Made by a program: the position numbers and the translations under genes. DNA of 64,000 bases, taken from contig ARYC01000572.1 in NCBI GenBank assembly GCA_000711775.1, forward strand, positions 1-64,000, written 5' to 3'. The notes under the pieces were generated by a model. It had not been told where the DNA came from and did not search any database. It worked only from the letters and a program-made list of their open reading frames with translations. Positions 24,335 through 35,430 of this stretch are shown piece after piece. This DNA is from Oxytricha trifallax (lineage: Eukaryota > Ciliophora > Spirotrichea > Sporadotrichida > Oxytrichidae). Within the stretch, counting starts at the first letter, position 1; each line of letters opens with the position of its first letter.

Positions 24335-24926
24335 TTGAAAAAGAATAAGACAAATGCGAGGTAAGAATAATTCAAGCATGAGTATAAGCTGCGCACATTC
24401 AAATAAAATATTTTTTCACTCTCTTCAAGTTGCTTATATGCGCTATATTATTCTTATTATGCCAATTACTTCAATGATTGCTAATGAATCTATAGGAAGA
24501 GAAAGTTCAGGGGGAAAAATATCTCATCTCAATATTCAAATTAATAGTGAAAATATTTGATTATAAAATCATTTATTCTAGTTAACATATTAATTTACAC
24601 TTATTTGCTTAAGTTTTTAGGTCTTTTTAATTAAAATTATTTTAAAAATGATTTGGCCTGCCCTATAAAGTTTAATAAATTTAATAAATTTTGAGCTTAA
24701 ATGACTATTTTATTTTATCAATTATATATTTGAATAAAACTTGATGAAAGAGAATGTAGATAATATAGAAAATGAACTTGCTGAGTGTTCACTTTTAAGA
24801 ACACAAAAACTGAATTTGATTGGAAACATCGTTCACACAGACGTACCTATCTCAAAATATGAAAATTTGAATCAAGTCATAAATACCTGATTTAAAAGTA
24901 GATGGAAAGACACTTGGGCATATTCA
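24335..24926 (+). pseudogene. Seryl-tRNA synthetase MDS 1-end/MDS 2 copy S2
   Basis: It contains the last few bases of MDS 1 (GACAAATGCGAGGTA), an IES homologue and an MDS 2 copy (24744-24921). A 14-bp deletion after NLNQV creates a TGA, so this copy cannot encode the segment. The pointer site reads CTTGGGCAT. Confidence 0.85.
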
Positions 24927-25326
24927 TTAAATCTTCATTTACTTCATGTTGAATTTTATAGATGAGATGATTATAGAGAGAATTTAAGACATAACAACTG
25001 ATATTACGAATTAAAAACAGACACAAACTAATTAAAATGGAGGAGATTGAAAACTTAATCTTAAATTTGTGGAACAACCTTAAAATTAAGGAGATATGGA
25101 GCGAGATTGTGATAAAAAGAAAAGTTTAGATGAAATTAGACTAAAGATGAAGAGAGCAGTGATGTAATATTTTTGAGGGAATTTGAATTTAAAATGCTCA
25201 AAACAAGTGTTACTCACAATAAATAAAAATATAATCACCTATCATATTAGAGTTTACAGAATATATAATAATTGCATGCTTAAACGCTCTATGGCAAGGA
25301 TTTCACTCATCAGAGATACCGCTCAT

Positions 25327-26022
25327 TCACTCATTTGAGCTTTTAGAGTCTTGTCTGCCACTGTTAGATGACCCTTATGTCTAGTTGACAGTCTGATTTC
25401 CTTGGGCAGAGGGGTTAGCTTGAGGCTGAATCGTAACTTGTACAGCTTATTACTACTAGATAAGCTAAAGTTGAGAGACTGCAATGAGAGCTTGCTGTAA
25501 AGTAGATGTGTCAATGAGATATTAATTAAAAACATCATATTATAACTAATTGATGAGTTGCAGTTGCATGGCGAGAGCCTGTTGATTCTGAGTCAATAAC
25601 TAAATAGCATTTTGGACATTCTAGGTTGCTGTCTGTTACTGAATTATCAAGTTAATGAGAGTCATACTGTACTAAGGATGGATACTGTTTTAACTCAATG
25701 ACTAAGCAATTGATTGCGCGATACTGAACGAATTAAAGGCAGAATGAGTCGTATCAGGAACGAATCCACCTTGAAAGTTAGATCCAAAAGCAGGATTTCC
25801 GAAGTTCTGGAATTGCAGTGGTGCTTAAACGTTGGGAAACATAGCTTAAGGTCCCAATGGTTGTTGCAATCAATATTATTATTATATTGAATCAAAAATT
25901 TGGGTTTAGGGACTCAAGATAACATAATAGTTATTTATTGTTTGTTGCAGGTTCGTTTGTTACTATATGTTCTAAGTATTGCCAGAGCCAAGCGGATTGA
26001 TAGAATATGCCTGAGAGTTCAT
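25327..26022 (-). pseudogene. NNYY family, subfamily E copy 1 (one in-frame TGA)
   Basis: ATG 26022 starts MNSQAYSINPLGSGNTQN. The signature is QQTINNYYVILSPQTQIF. A TGA interrupts at about 25872 (DSIQQQY-stop-LQQP), where copy 2 has a sense codon. The frame then continues without a shift to TGA 25327-25329 through FVPDTTHSAFNSF, a Gln/Leu-rich helical middle and a tail SSNSGRQDSKSSNE. Total 232 codons. A single nonsense change in an otherwise intact frame suggests recent inactivation. Confidence 0.65.
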
Positions 26023-26299
26023 TTCTAGAGGAAGAAGATTTTGATTTAATAGTCTTTAATTATGATTATAGTTTAGATATTCAATCATAAATCCTTCACT
26101 TTCTTAATATTACATGTCATAATATTTATATTAAATATTTATTCTATTGTACTCTGTGAAATCATTTTGATATAATAAATACCGCTAATTTTCATTTCAA
26201 AAAATAATATTTAAAGAAACGAACTCTGAATTTTTAATAACACTATTCAATTAAAAATTAATTAATCTATTTGCATTAATTTGAAAATAAAAATTAAAA

Positions 26300-26355
26300 A
26301 TGTAAAAGAAAGCAGATATACCTTTAAAATAAGGTACCTAATCATTATAATTTCA
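26300..26355. promoter_or_regulatory. Conserved upstream element (copy near E1 / I1)
   Basis: AATGTAAAAGAAAGCAGATA, then TACCTTTAAAATAAGGTACC, then TAATCATTATAATTTCAT. It holds the palindrome AGGTACCT and sits between the divergent starts of E1 (-) and I1 (+). Confidence 0.65.
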
Positions 26356-26359
26356 TTTA

Positions 26360-26756
26360 ATGTTTAGTTTCTTTAAGAATGTATTGAGTAAAAGTAAGAA
26401 CATCTTCAAGAAAAATGAAAACAAAAATGGGGTTTCAGATCCAAATGACATTAATGAAGATAATCTAAGTGATGAAGACGACGATATTATTGAAGTCAGA
26501 AAATAAGGCTAAAAATTACCATCATCTAGTATACTCACAAACATTTTTGGTTTTGCAGGTTCTACACTCAATTATAATATTATAAAATTAAATTTCACTC
26601 TAGGCAGCTGACTAGTTTTTACATGGCGGGAGTTCGGCGTCACAATCTCAAATTACCTCCTCGAATAATCATAATTCTGCTAATTTAAGCCAATAAACAA
26701 AGATTAGTCACAGTGCTATTAAACTTTTGTATGGAAATGTCCTTAAAATTATATGA
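26360..26756 (+). CDS. Gene I copy 1: small acidic, Ser/Asn-rich protein
   Basis: ATG 26360 opens MFSFFKNVLSKSKNIFKKNE followed by an acidic stretch (NEDNLSDEDDDIIE) and SSSILTNIFGFA. A 49-nt GT-AG intron (26559-26607) joins it to ADQFLHGGSSASQSQITSSN and a C-terminal helix KISHSAIKLLYGNVLKII, ending at TGA 26754-26756; 115 residues. Without splicing it would stop at 26609. It is transcribed divergently from NNYY gene E1 and shares its upstream element. The copy at 32848 is identical in frame. Function unknown. Confidence 0.6.
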
Positions 26757-27242
26757 TAAAGTTATGCAATTTATTGGATAAGTTCCTGCACACTAACTTC
26801 TTTTAATATTTATTATCCTGGTATTGTTAGAATGCAGTTGTCACTCTGGCAATAATTCAAATTTATCAATAATATGAGATTAATTGAGGCTTGAATAGAA
26901 ATGAAGCTCTATTTTGACAATAAAATATAAGGACACTAAAATTCTTTCTGTTCTAAATAATCATGTATATAATTTAAACAAGGTTTTTGAAAAGACAATA
27001 ATGAATTGTACTTATTTCACTATCCAGAATTTGCTATTCAACAATTTAAAATTGATAGAAGTAATGATGCTTTTTAGTAGATTAAAATTGAAGCATCTCA
27101 AAAATAAAAATAAATATTTGGAATCACAAAGTTATGAAAGGAGTTAGTATTTAACTTGTTAACAAATTTTGATCTGTTATTGAGGCAAAAATTCTGAAAA
27201 AAAATAGCATTTTTAATATTGAAGGAGTACTAAAGAGAGACT
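26757..27242. other. AT-rich spacer
   Basis: An ATG-initiated frame at 26914 does not survive in the duplicate (frameshifts), so I do not call it a gene. Nothing else is seen. Confidence 0.4.
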
Positions 27243-27563
27243 TCAGTATTTATAAAACTTGCCTTAAAAGGGTTGGATATAAGAAATATCTCTATGTTTT
27301 CCTAGTAAAATTGTCAAATGTTTTGTAATGTTACAAGTTCCTTAAAATAGTACAAATCTACTAAAATTTCCAATTTTTGAATTTAAATTAAGCAATTGAT
27401 TGAATTTGAATTTCTTAGTATTAGAAGTGTTACTGATAGTATTTGTAAAGTCTAATTTTTTATATTTATTATTATTATTATTATTCTTTGCTACTCTTAT
27501 AAATGTCAAAGACACAAAGAAATAGTAGTCGATAAAGACGAATAATAATAATCCTAGAGTCAT
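27243..27563 (-). CDS. Gene J copy 1: small protein with hydrophobic N-terminus
   Basis: ATG 27563 gives MTLGLLLFVFIDYYFFVSLT, a signal peptide or membrane anchor. A poly-Asn run encoded by an (ATT)n tract follows, then a polar, Asn/Lys/Ser-rich region. In the ciliate code the frame passes TAA and ends at TGA 27243-27245, 106 residues. The copy at 34045 keeps the N-terminus but has fewer Asn codons and a two-base deletion near its 3' end. A third, broken copy begins at 51391. No family is recognised. Confidence 0.45.
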
Positions 27564-27957
27564 AGATTTAGAAATTTGCTTGATATACCATTTTGTTTAA
27601 TTATTATTAAATGACTAACCAATAAGAATAAAAATTAATAATAAAAAGAACTTCAATGTTTTGGATATTCGAGCTTATTGGTTTGATTTGAATGCATAAA
27701 TAGCACTAACAATTAAAACATAAAATTAAAATGTATTTGATTGAATTTGTTAATAAACAAGTTAGTGTAAAAGAGAATAAATAATAAAATCCTTAATTAT
27801 AATTATAAATTAAATAAATTCTTGGATATATATTTTTTAAATAAAATTATGAATATAAAGAATATTTCTTTATTATAATTTGAACTCTGACCTAATTTTT
27901 TTAATTCTTGTGAAATAATTTTTATATTTTCTATATCTTAAAGAAATAAATTAAAGA

Positions 27958-28322
27958 ATATGGGGGGAGGAAGTTTCCTCCCCCAACATTAAATTTATAT
28001 TGTTTGGCAATAAAAATATTAGAAACAAATAAATTTCAATTTCAATTACTAAACCATGTACTAAACAACTTTTCTTAATATATAACTTTCAAGGTACATA
28101 ATTATTCTTTATCAAATTATGTATTATAAACAATGCTAAATAACTGTTTATTATTAATAATTAATGTGATTTTTATTAAAATGTATATTCAATATCAAGG
28201 TAGAAATGATATTTGACGCTAAATTAAAAATAACTATATCATAAATGATGATAAAGATTCTTTGAAAATTATAAAAATTCCATATTTTTATGAATGTGGC
28301 ATGAAACTTCCCTCCCCCAAAG
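27958..28322. repeat. G-rich inverted-repeat element (possible MITE), copy 1
   Basis: The left edge GGGGGAGGAAGTTTCCTCCC is itself palindromic; the right edge GAAACTTCCCTCCCCCAAAG is its inverted partner. The about 365 bp between are AT-rich and non-coding. The copy at 34440-34805 has the same layout with one more G. Confidence 0.5.
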
Positions 28323-28499
28323 AATTTATTATATTTTTATTATTTTTTCAAGAACTATTAAACCAAGTAAAGAAATTGAACTAATTAAATCCTATTCAGA
28401 GTAATATATAACTTTATAATAATAAATACTGGAATGGATTAAAACATATTTATAAAGTAAAATATGAGTAAAAAAATAAGTTCATTTCTCTTCATGATG

Positions 28500-28546
28500 G
28501 TGTTTTGGGGTTCTTATGAAGGGGTTTTGGGGTTTTAATTATACTA
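28500..28546 (+). repeat. Telomere-like G4T4 block R0
   Basis: Two tracts, TTTTGGGGTT and AAGGGGTTTTGGGGTTTT, with a short insert. The duplicate at about 34983 has lost the DNA between them. Confidence 0.75.
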
Positions 28547-28971
28547 TCCCATTTCCCTTGTATATCAGACTTTAAGTTATAAATAAATTAAATGTAAAAA
28601 TTAGAAATTGTAGCAAATAAATTACTTAAAAAATAAATTCAATTTAAGTAAATTTCATTACTTTTAAGCTATGGATGTTTTAAATTACAATTATAAAGAA
28701 TTAATAATGAAAATGTTCTGGAAAAAATAGTAAACCAATAATTATTGACTGTTTAAATTCTTAATTTAAATTCCAAATCCCCTGAATATTAATTCTTAAT
28801 TTCTTTTAATTGACAGATATATTATATACATATAAATATACTTTCTGTTTAAGTGAGTATTAAATACTTCATTAAAATCAATATTTAAATCTTTGACTAA
28901 TCAAATTTAATATAATTTATTATCATGGTCTGGAAATTTATAAAATATTTTAATTTTAATTCAAATTTTAA

Positions 28972-29670
28972 ATGAACGTTTTTTAAGAGTTGATTGATCA
29001 GACTTAACTTGACTCAGAGCTTATTGATACTTACACTCTAGAGACTTAGGAACAATAAAACTAATAATTGACGACAATTATAAAAGAAAACTAGGATGAA
29101 TGTGACAGCGATTATTGGGAAGACTATTCAAGTGAGTCTGAAAATTCTGACTATTAAGATAATTAAATTACTTAAAACTTAAATTAGAGAGACACTATTA
29201 GCAATGATAATCCCAATAGCAAAATCAAATCCAATTTCCATGAAAATAAGATAAAGCAAGATTTATCTTTTGATCCTGAAATTATTAAGCCTAACCAAAA
29301 TTCAGATAAAATTAAGAAAGTTAAACCAAAGACCATTAACTTAAGGAAATACTAAAAAATCTTGAAAAATAGTTTTAATTTAACCAACTAGGAGATTTTC
29401 TCTTTGAAAACCAATTTTAGCAGCTTAAATAAATTCATAAAATGGTTCAGGGAATATAGGAATTTATATCAGAATTAATCAAATAAATACACTATTGAAT
29501 TATAGGGAGATTAATTTAGGAGCATCGATACTAAAATGAGAAAAATGAAAGAACTTGCAACCGAAAATGACATATATCAATGGAATTTCACTACAGAATA
29601 AAGAAAAAGAAAATTGAAGATAATTTCAAATAAATGGATAATTAAGAAAAGCAACTTGAATTAAGTTTGA
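28972..29670 (+). CDS. Gene H copy 1: acidic then basic helical protein
   Basis: ATG 28972 opens MNVFQELIDQTQLDSELIDT. An Asp/Glu/Ser-rich region (DECDSDYWEDYSSESENSD) is followed by a Lys/Asn-rich one and a helical C-terminal part (INLRKYQKILKNSFNL, MRKMKELATENDIYQWN). The frame stops at TGA 29668-29670 (233 codons). It then stays open in the same frame for about 250 more codons with coiled-coil composition (KIEELKKELERQLSF), so that TGA may be a nonsense change in a longer gene. Copy 2 keeps the same first 230 or so codons with an indel of 15 bases. Not a family I know. Confidence 0.55.
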
Positions 29671-29969
29671 GTATAGACACTGATTTTTTTTAGATAACAG
29701 TCTTTAAAAATAGAAGAATTGAAAAAAGAATTAGAAAGACAATTAAGTTTTTTAATAGGAGTGAAATTAGATAATGATTAAATTAAAAGTTAATTGAAAT
29801 AAAAGGAAGATGAAATATTGGTAAAGCATGAAGATTAAAGTAAAAGAGAAAAAATATTAAATTCGAAATAATTTATTAATGAATTGCATTAATATCGCTA
29901 CTCAAAAAGGAAAGAATTATTAATGGCTTATATGCTTAAGTAAAATTTAATTGGGGATTGTGAAGATAA

Positions 29970-29992
29970 AACAACAATCAAAACCTCAAAAC
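29970..29992 (-). repeat. Telomere-like C4A4 block L1 (degenerate)
   Basis: CAATCAAAACCTCAAAACAC; the same position in the duplicate is at 36433. Confidence 0.6.
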
Positions 29993-30923
29993 ACTTTAAT
30001 GTTTTTATAAATGTTCTGATTTGTAGGGAATTTATTTGGGGTTGGGGTAATTAATTAAATTTGATGAAAACAATTATAGGCATTTTGGGTCATTAAATTG
30101 AAGTCCGTCAACTTTTTTTCCTCACTGCATCTTAGCTGTGGAATCAAAGCAATAATAGTTAAATTAAAGCTTAAAAGAAGCCAAAATTCCAATTCATGCA
30201 TATAAGCTATCTTATCAATAAAAAAAATGAATTATTACACGCACTTCTCTTTTTACTTAAAAGTCACTATGATTTATCGCTATTTTTATAAGTTGAAGAT
30301 ATCTGCTTAATAAATAACGAGCATATTTAATGTAATTCTTACTAACATGTGAATCATATAAGAGAGAAATTAATTTTAATCTGCATGTTATAAGGAAAAA
30401 TTCAACTATATTAATGATTAAAGTCTTAAAAGAATAATATTAGGCTTACACATGCGGACCATCATGTGTTTACCTTCGAAGATTTTCTCTCAAAGACTTA
30501 GTAAAAAGATAAAGAGATATATGACTAAAAGATTAAGGTGAAAAAGCCATTATTTTTATATTAAAACCTATCTTATTTAAACATAATTATGAAGCTTGAG
30601 TACGAAACTTAATATATTTAGTATCATTATTTTGCTTTTCGAGATATACAATTCTGATCTTGCCAAATAATTCAGTGATACTTAATGAATCTATAGGGAA
30701 GATAATTTAGTGGGAAATAGTATCCCTTCATTTTATTGAAAAGAAATATTAAGAAAATTTGATTATAATATCATTTATAATCGTCAACATATTAATTTAC
30801 ACTTATTTGCTTAAGTTTTTAGGTATTATTTTAATAGTAAATATGCCTCCCCCTATAAAGTCCAATCAATTTAATTAATTTTGTTCATAAATTTTATCCA
30901 TTGTTTTGTTTGAATCAAACTTG
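29993..30923. other. AT-rich germline spacer
   Basis: It holds the continued open frame after H1 (to about 30420) and, from about 30640, a homologue of the synthetase IES. No other gene is seen. Confidence 0.45.
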
Positions 30924-31121
30924 ATGAAAGAGAATGTAGAAAAAGTAGAGAAGGAACTAGCAGAGTGCACACTAATAAGAACATAAAAATTGAACTTAAT
31001 TGGAAATATTGTTCACACAGATGTACCTGTTTCAAAGGATGAGAATTTGAATGAAATTACATCAGAGTGGGGTTAGATTCCTTATTTAAAAGTAGATGGG
31101 AAGACACTTGGGCATCTTCAT
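30924..31121 (+). pseudogene. Seryl-tRNA synthetase MDS 2 copy S3 (frame intact)
   Basis: A full-length MDS 2 homologue in frame (MKENVEKVEKELAECTLIRT to LKVDGKTLGHLHII). The end reads CTTGGGCATCTTCAT; nine of these bases (CATCTTCAT) also match the start of the inverted catalytic segment. It has no adjoining MDS 1 or catalytic part. Confidence 0.85.
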
Positions 31122-31780
31122 ATTATATTTTTTCAAATTTACCTTTATGATATGAAATTAAGTGCTTAATTACAAATTATTTTAGAAACATTGTTGAGAT
31201 TTATTATTATAAATTAAGTTAACATAAATTCTTGAAACTTTAATATATAACTCAGTTCTTGAAAATATAAAAGAAATTCTAATGAATTAATATGTTTTGT
31301 CATTAAAATATTGAATAAAATTTAGTTTTATCATTTTTTAAATTTATGCTTATATTATAATTTAATATAAAGAAAAATAAACTAGAAAACTAACTGTTAT
31401 TTTTTTTTAAAAAAATTAAGAAATCTCTAATATAATTAACTTTGATAATAAAAGAGTGAAGACATTAATATAAAAAGATGGAATTAAAATGGAAGAGAAT
31501 CCCATTGATGAATGAAAATTGAAAAATTTAAAGTGACTAATGTACATTATAAGATTACTTAAAACAATTTGAAATGCTGAAGAACAAAGACGCACCAGTT
31601 TAAAAATATTAAAAGAATATATTAGGGAGAATTGTTTACGAATTTGATAAATCTAAGCCTATATTAGGTTCTGTATATTATCAGAAAACTTTATATTATT
31701 TTTACCCCTAATATAAGTTGCACTAACAACAAACGATTAAGTGCATAATATAAAATAAGGGTCGAATATAAGCACCAAGA
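31122..31780. other. AT-rich spacer
   Basis: No gene is seen. The 31430-31740 part matches 60000-60350 and partly 43800-44080, upstream of B-type genes' 3' ends. Confidence 0.5.
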
Positions 31781-32572
31781 TCAAACTTTGTTCCCAGACT
31801 CATGATGGTCATCTTGCATAAAAGCATCATCTTGCTTAGAGGCGTCATCTTGCTTAGAGGTATCCAAGTCCCCTACAGCATTATGGGTATCTTATTCAAT
31901 AAGATCAGTTGTAGTAGCCAATATACCAGGTTGTTATGTAAATTCATTCTACACTAAATAAGCAATGTATGAATGATACTCATTTAGAGTCTGTTGGCTC
32001 TGATTCTGGAGATTTCTTGTCATTTCCTTTAGGCCATAAGGAACTGACTCAATGAATCTGTCATATGAGGAGCACGATTCCAGGAAGGCGGCGCATGCAT
32101 CTTTGAAAGCTTTTACATGTGTGAAATATGTTTCACATCCTGGGAGAGAATATCCTCCCGCGATTAGGAGGCATTTAAGTTGGTCAGCATGGCCTTAATC
32201 GATCAACTAAGACTCAAAAGCTTTGTGTTCTTCATTGGACACTTGTGGGATGTCTGGGTCTTGGATATGATTCTGCTGACCGAGACTAGTAGCAGGGGTT
32301 TGTCCCATCATTTGCATCGAGGGGTTGGTGGCAGGTTGTTAAAAAATATAATGTTACTATCCATTGTTATGAGTTGTAAATTAAGAGTTTTAGATTATGT
32401 AGTAATTATTTACAACATGAAGTTGCCCAATCCAGCTGTTGGCATTCCCTTGATTCACAGTGTAGCTTCCGAAGCTCATAGAGCTGCCAGTAATATTGTC
32501 AAACTGTGGAGCATTATTATTACCAGTAGAGGAGGATTTGGGTCCCTGGGCAGTATTTTTTGGGCTTGGCAT
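31781..32572 (-). CDS. NNYY family, subfamily B copy 1
   Basis: ATG 32572 to TGA 31781-31783, 263 residues, one exon, fully open in the ciliate code. The N-terminal 55 residues are rich in N, S, G and Q (MPSPKNTAQGPKSSSTGNNN). The signature HVVNNYYIIQNSQFTTHNNG follows, then a Gln/Pro linker and a helical C-terminal half with GCETYFTHVKAFKDACAAFL, ESVPYGLKEMTRNLQNQSQ and LNEYHSFIAYLV. An acidic repeat tail (SKQDDASKQDDAFMQDD) ends the protein. It matches copy 3 at 60382 except for repeat units in the tail, and the frameshifted copy 2. The palindromic upstream element lies about 230 bp before the ATG. Function unknown. Confidence 0.8.
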
Positions 32573-32787
32573 GGGGTATTACCTTTAAATTATAGATATT
32601 ATTTATAAATGATTTAAAACTTGCTCTCAAATCTATCTCATACTCTAATATTAAAAACAAATATTTATGTAATTGATTCTGTATTTATTAAAACTATTTA
32701 CTTTTATTCTTTAACTTTTTTAGAGTAAAACACCTAATAATCAATAAGTTAAATTATCTATTTTGCAATTGATAATAAAAATTAAAA

Positions 32788-32843
32788 ATGTAAAAGAAAG
32801 CAGATATACCTTTAAAATAAGGTACCTAATCATTATAATTTCA
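32788..32843. promoter_or_regulatory. Conserved upstream element (B1 / I2)
   Basis: Same sequence as 26300-26355, between the divergent starts of B1 (-) and I2 (+). Confidence 0.65.
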
Positions 32844-32847
32844 TTTA

Positions 32848-33244
32848 ATGTTTAGTTTCTTTAAGAATGTATTGAGTAAAAGTAAGAACATCTTCAAGAA
32901 AAATGAAAACAAAAATGGGGTTTCAGATCCAAATGACATTAATGAAGATAATCTAAGTGATGAAGACGACGATATTATTGAAGTCAGAAAATAAGGCTAA
33001 AAATTACCATCATCTAGTATACTCACAAACATTTTTGGTTTTGCAGGTTCTACACTCAATTATAATATTATAAAATTAAATTTCACTCTAGGCAGCTGAC
33101 TAGTTTTTACATGGCGGGAGTTCGGCGTCACAATCTCAAATTACCTCCTCGAATAATCATAATTCTGCTAATTTAAGCCAATAAACAAAGATTAGTCACA
33201 GTGCTATTAAACTTTTGTATGGAAATGTCCTTAAAATTATATGA
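32848..33244 (+). CDS. Gene I copy 2
   Basis: Same 115-residue product and same 49-nt GT-AG intron as the copy at 26360; I saw no difference in the coding part. Here the divergent neighbour is B1, not E1, so the I gene and upstream element were copied next to a different NNYY subfamily. Confidence 0.6.
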
Positions 33245-33729
33245 TAAAGTTATGCAATTTATTGGATAAGTTCCTGCACACTAACTTCTTTTAATATTTA
33301 TTATCCTGGTATTGTTAGAATGCAGTTGTCACTCTGGCAATAATTCAAATTTATCAATAATATGAGATTAATTGAAGCTTGAATAGAAATGAAGCCCTAT
33401 TTTAACAATAAAATATAAGGACACTAAAATTCTTTCTGTTCTAAATAATCATGTATATACTTTAAACAAGGTTTTTAAAAAGACAATAAGAATTGTACTT
33501 ATGTCACAATCTAGAATTTGCTATTCAACAATTTAAAATTGATAAAAAGTAATGATGCTTTTTAGTAGATTAAAATTGAAGCATCTCAAAAATAAAAATA
33601 AATTTTTGGAATCACAAAGTTATGAAAGGAGTTAGTATTTAACTTGTTAACAAATTTTAATCTGCTATTGAGGTAAAAATTCTGAAAAAAATAGCATTTT
33701 TAATATTGAAGGAGTACTAAAGAGAGACT

Positions 33730-34045
33730 TCAGTATTTATAAAACTTGCCTTAAGGGTTGGATATAAGAAATATCTCTATGTTTTCCTAGTAAAATTGTC
33801 AAATGTTTTGTAATATTACAAGTTCCTTAAAATAGTACAAATCTAATAAAATTTCCAATTTTTGAATTTAAATTAAGCAATTGATTGAATTTGAATTTCT
33901 TAGTATTAGAAGTGTTACTTATAGTATTTGTAAAGTCTAATTTTTGATATTTATTATTATTATTCTTTGCTACTCTTATAAATGTCAAAGACACAAAGAA
34001 ATAGTAGTCGATAAAGACGAATAATAATAATAATCCTAGAGTCAT
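33730..34045 (-). pseudogene. Gene J copy 2 (3' frameshift)
   Basis: Starts at ATG 34045 with the same hydrophobic N-terminus (MTLGLLLLFVFIDYYFFVSL, one Leu more), a shorter Asn run and the same polar middle. A two-base deletion near 33755 changes the last part relative to copy 1. Confidence 0.45.
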
Positions 34046-34439
34046 AGATTTAGAAATTTGCTTGATATACCATTTTGTTTAATTATTATTAAATGACTAA
34101 CCAATAAGAATCAAAATTAATATTAAAATTAACTTCAATGTTTTGGATATTCGAGCTTATTGGTTTGATTTGTATGTATGAATAGCACTCACAATTAAAA
34201 CATAAAATTAAAATGTATTTGATTGAATTTGTTAATAAACAAGTTAGTGTAAAAGAGAATAAATAATAAAATCCTTAATTATAATTATAAATTAAATAAA
34301 TTCTTGGATATATATTTTTTAAATAAAATTATGAATATAAAGAATATTTCTTTATTATAATTTGAACTCTGACCTAATTTTTTTAATTCTTGTGAAATAA
34401 TTTTTATATTTTCTATATCTTAAAGAAATAAATTAAAGA

Positions 34440-34805
34440 ATTGGGGGGGGGGAAGTTTCCTCCCTCAACATTAAATTATATTGTTTGGCAATAAAAATAT
34501 TAGAAACAAATAAATTTCAATTTCAATTACTAAACCATGTACTAAACAACTTTTCTTATTATATAACTTTCAAGGTACATAATTATTCTTTATCAAATTA
34601 TGTATTATAAACAATGCTAAATAACTGTTTATTATTAATAATTAATGTGATTTTTATTAAAATGTATATTCAATATCAAGGTAGAAATGATATTTGAAGC
34701 TAAATTAAAAATAATTATATCATAAATGATGATAAAGATTCTTTGAAAATTATAAAAATTCCATATTTTTATGAATGTGGCATGAAACTTCCCTCCCCCC
34801 AAAGA
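34440..34805. repeat. G-rich inverted-repeat element, copy 2
   Basis: Counterpart of 27958-28322; the left edge has a run of nine G and the right edge CCCTCCCCCC. Confidence 0.5.
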
Positions 34806-34982
34806 ATTTATTATATTTTTATAATTTTTTCAAGAATTATTAAACCAAGTAAAGAAATTGAACTAATTAAATCCTATTCAGAGTAATATATAATTTTATA
34901 ATAATAAATACTGGAATGGATTAAAACATATTTATAAAGTAAAATATGAGTAAAAAAATAAGTTCATTTCTCTTCATGATGG

Positions 34983-35000
34983 TGTTTTGGGGTTTTAATT
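34983..35000 (+). repeat. Telomere-like G4T4 block R1
   Basis: TGTTTTGGGGTTTTAATT; reduced relative to R0, as expected from deletion between the two G4 tracts. Confidence 0.65.
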
Positions 35001-35430
35001 ATACTATCCCATTTCCCTTGTATATCAGACTTTAAGTTATAAATAAATTAAATGTAAAAATTAGAAATTGTAGCAATTAAATTACTTAAAGAATAAATTC
35101 TATTTAAGTAAATTTCATTACTTTTAAGCTATGGATGTTTTAAATTACAATTATAAAGAATTAATAATGAAAATTTTCTGGAAAAATAGTAAACCAATAA
35201 TTATTGACTGTTTAAATTATTAATTTAAATTCCAAATCCCCTGAATATTAATTCTTAATTTCTTTTAATTGACAGATATATTATATACATATAAATATAC
35301 TTTCTGTTTAAGTGAGTATTAAATACTTCTTTAAAATAAATATTTAAATCTTTGACTAATCAAATTTAATATAATTTATTATCATGGTCTGGAAATTTAT
35401 AAAATATTTTAATTTTAATTCAAATTTTAA

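Larger units (their letters stand above)
22750..26030. repeat. Duplicated block alpha, copy 1
   Basis: Order F(-), G(-), synthetase fragment(+), E(-). The same order recurs at 47060-50370, and its F end recurs at 63359-64000. The 23146-23480 stretch is nearly identical to the one at 63666-64000. Confidence 0.85.
26290..29990. repeat. Duplicated block beta, copy 1
   Basis: About 3.7 kb, nearly identical to 32770-36445 and shifted by 6,488 bp at its left end. It carries the palindromic upstream element, genes I, J and H, a G-rich inverted-repeat element and telomere-like blocks. Confidence 0.92.

Noticed and set aside
26914-27147. 77-residue plus-strand ORF as a gene
   Set aside because: The duplicate at 33400 has frame-breaking indels in this stretch.
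32180-32608. 142-residue plus-strand ORF
   Set aside because: Antisense shadow of NNYY gene B1; the minus frame is conserved among B copies while this one is not (the B3 copy keeps only 63 residues).
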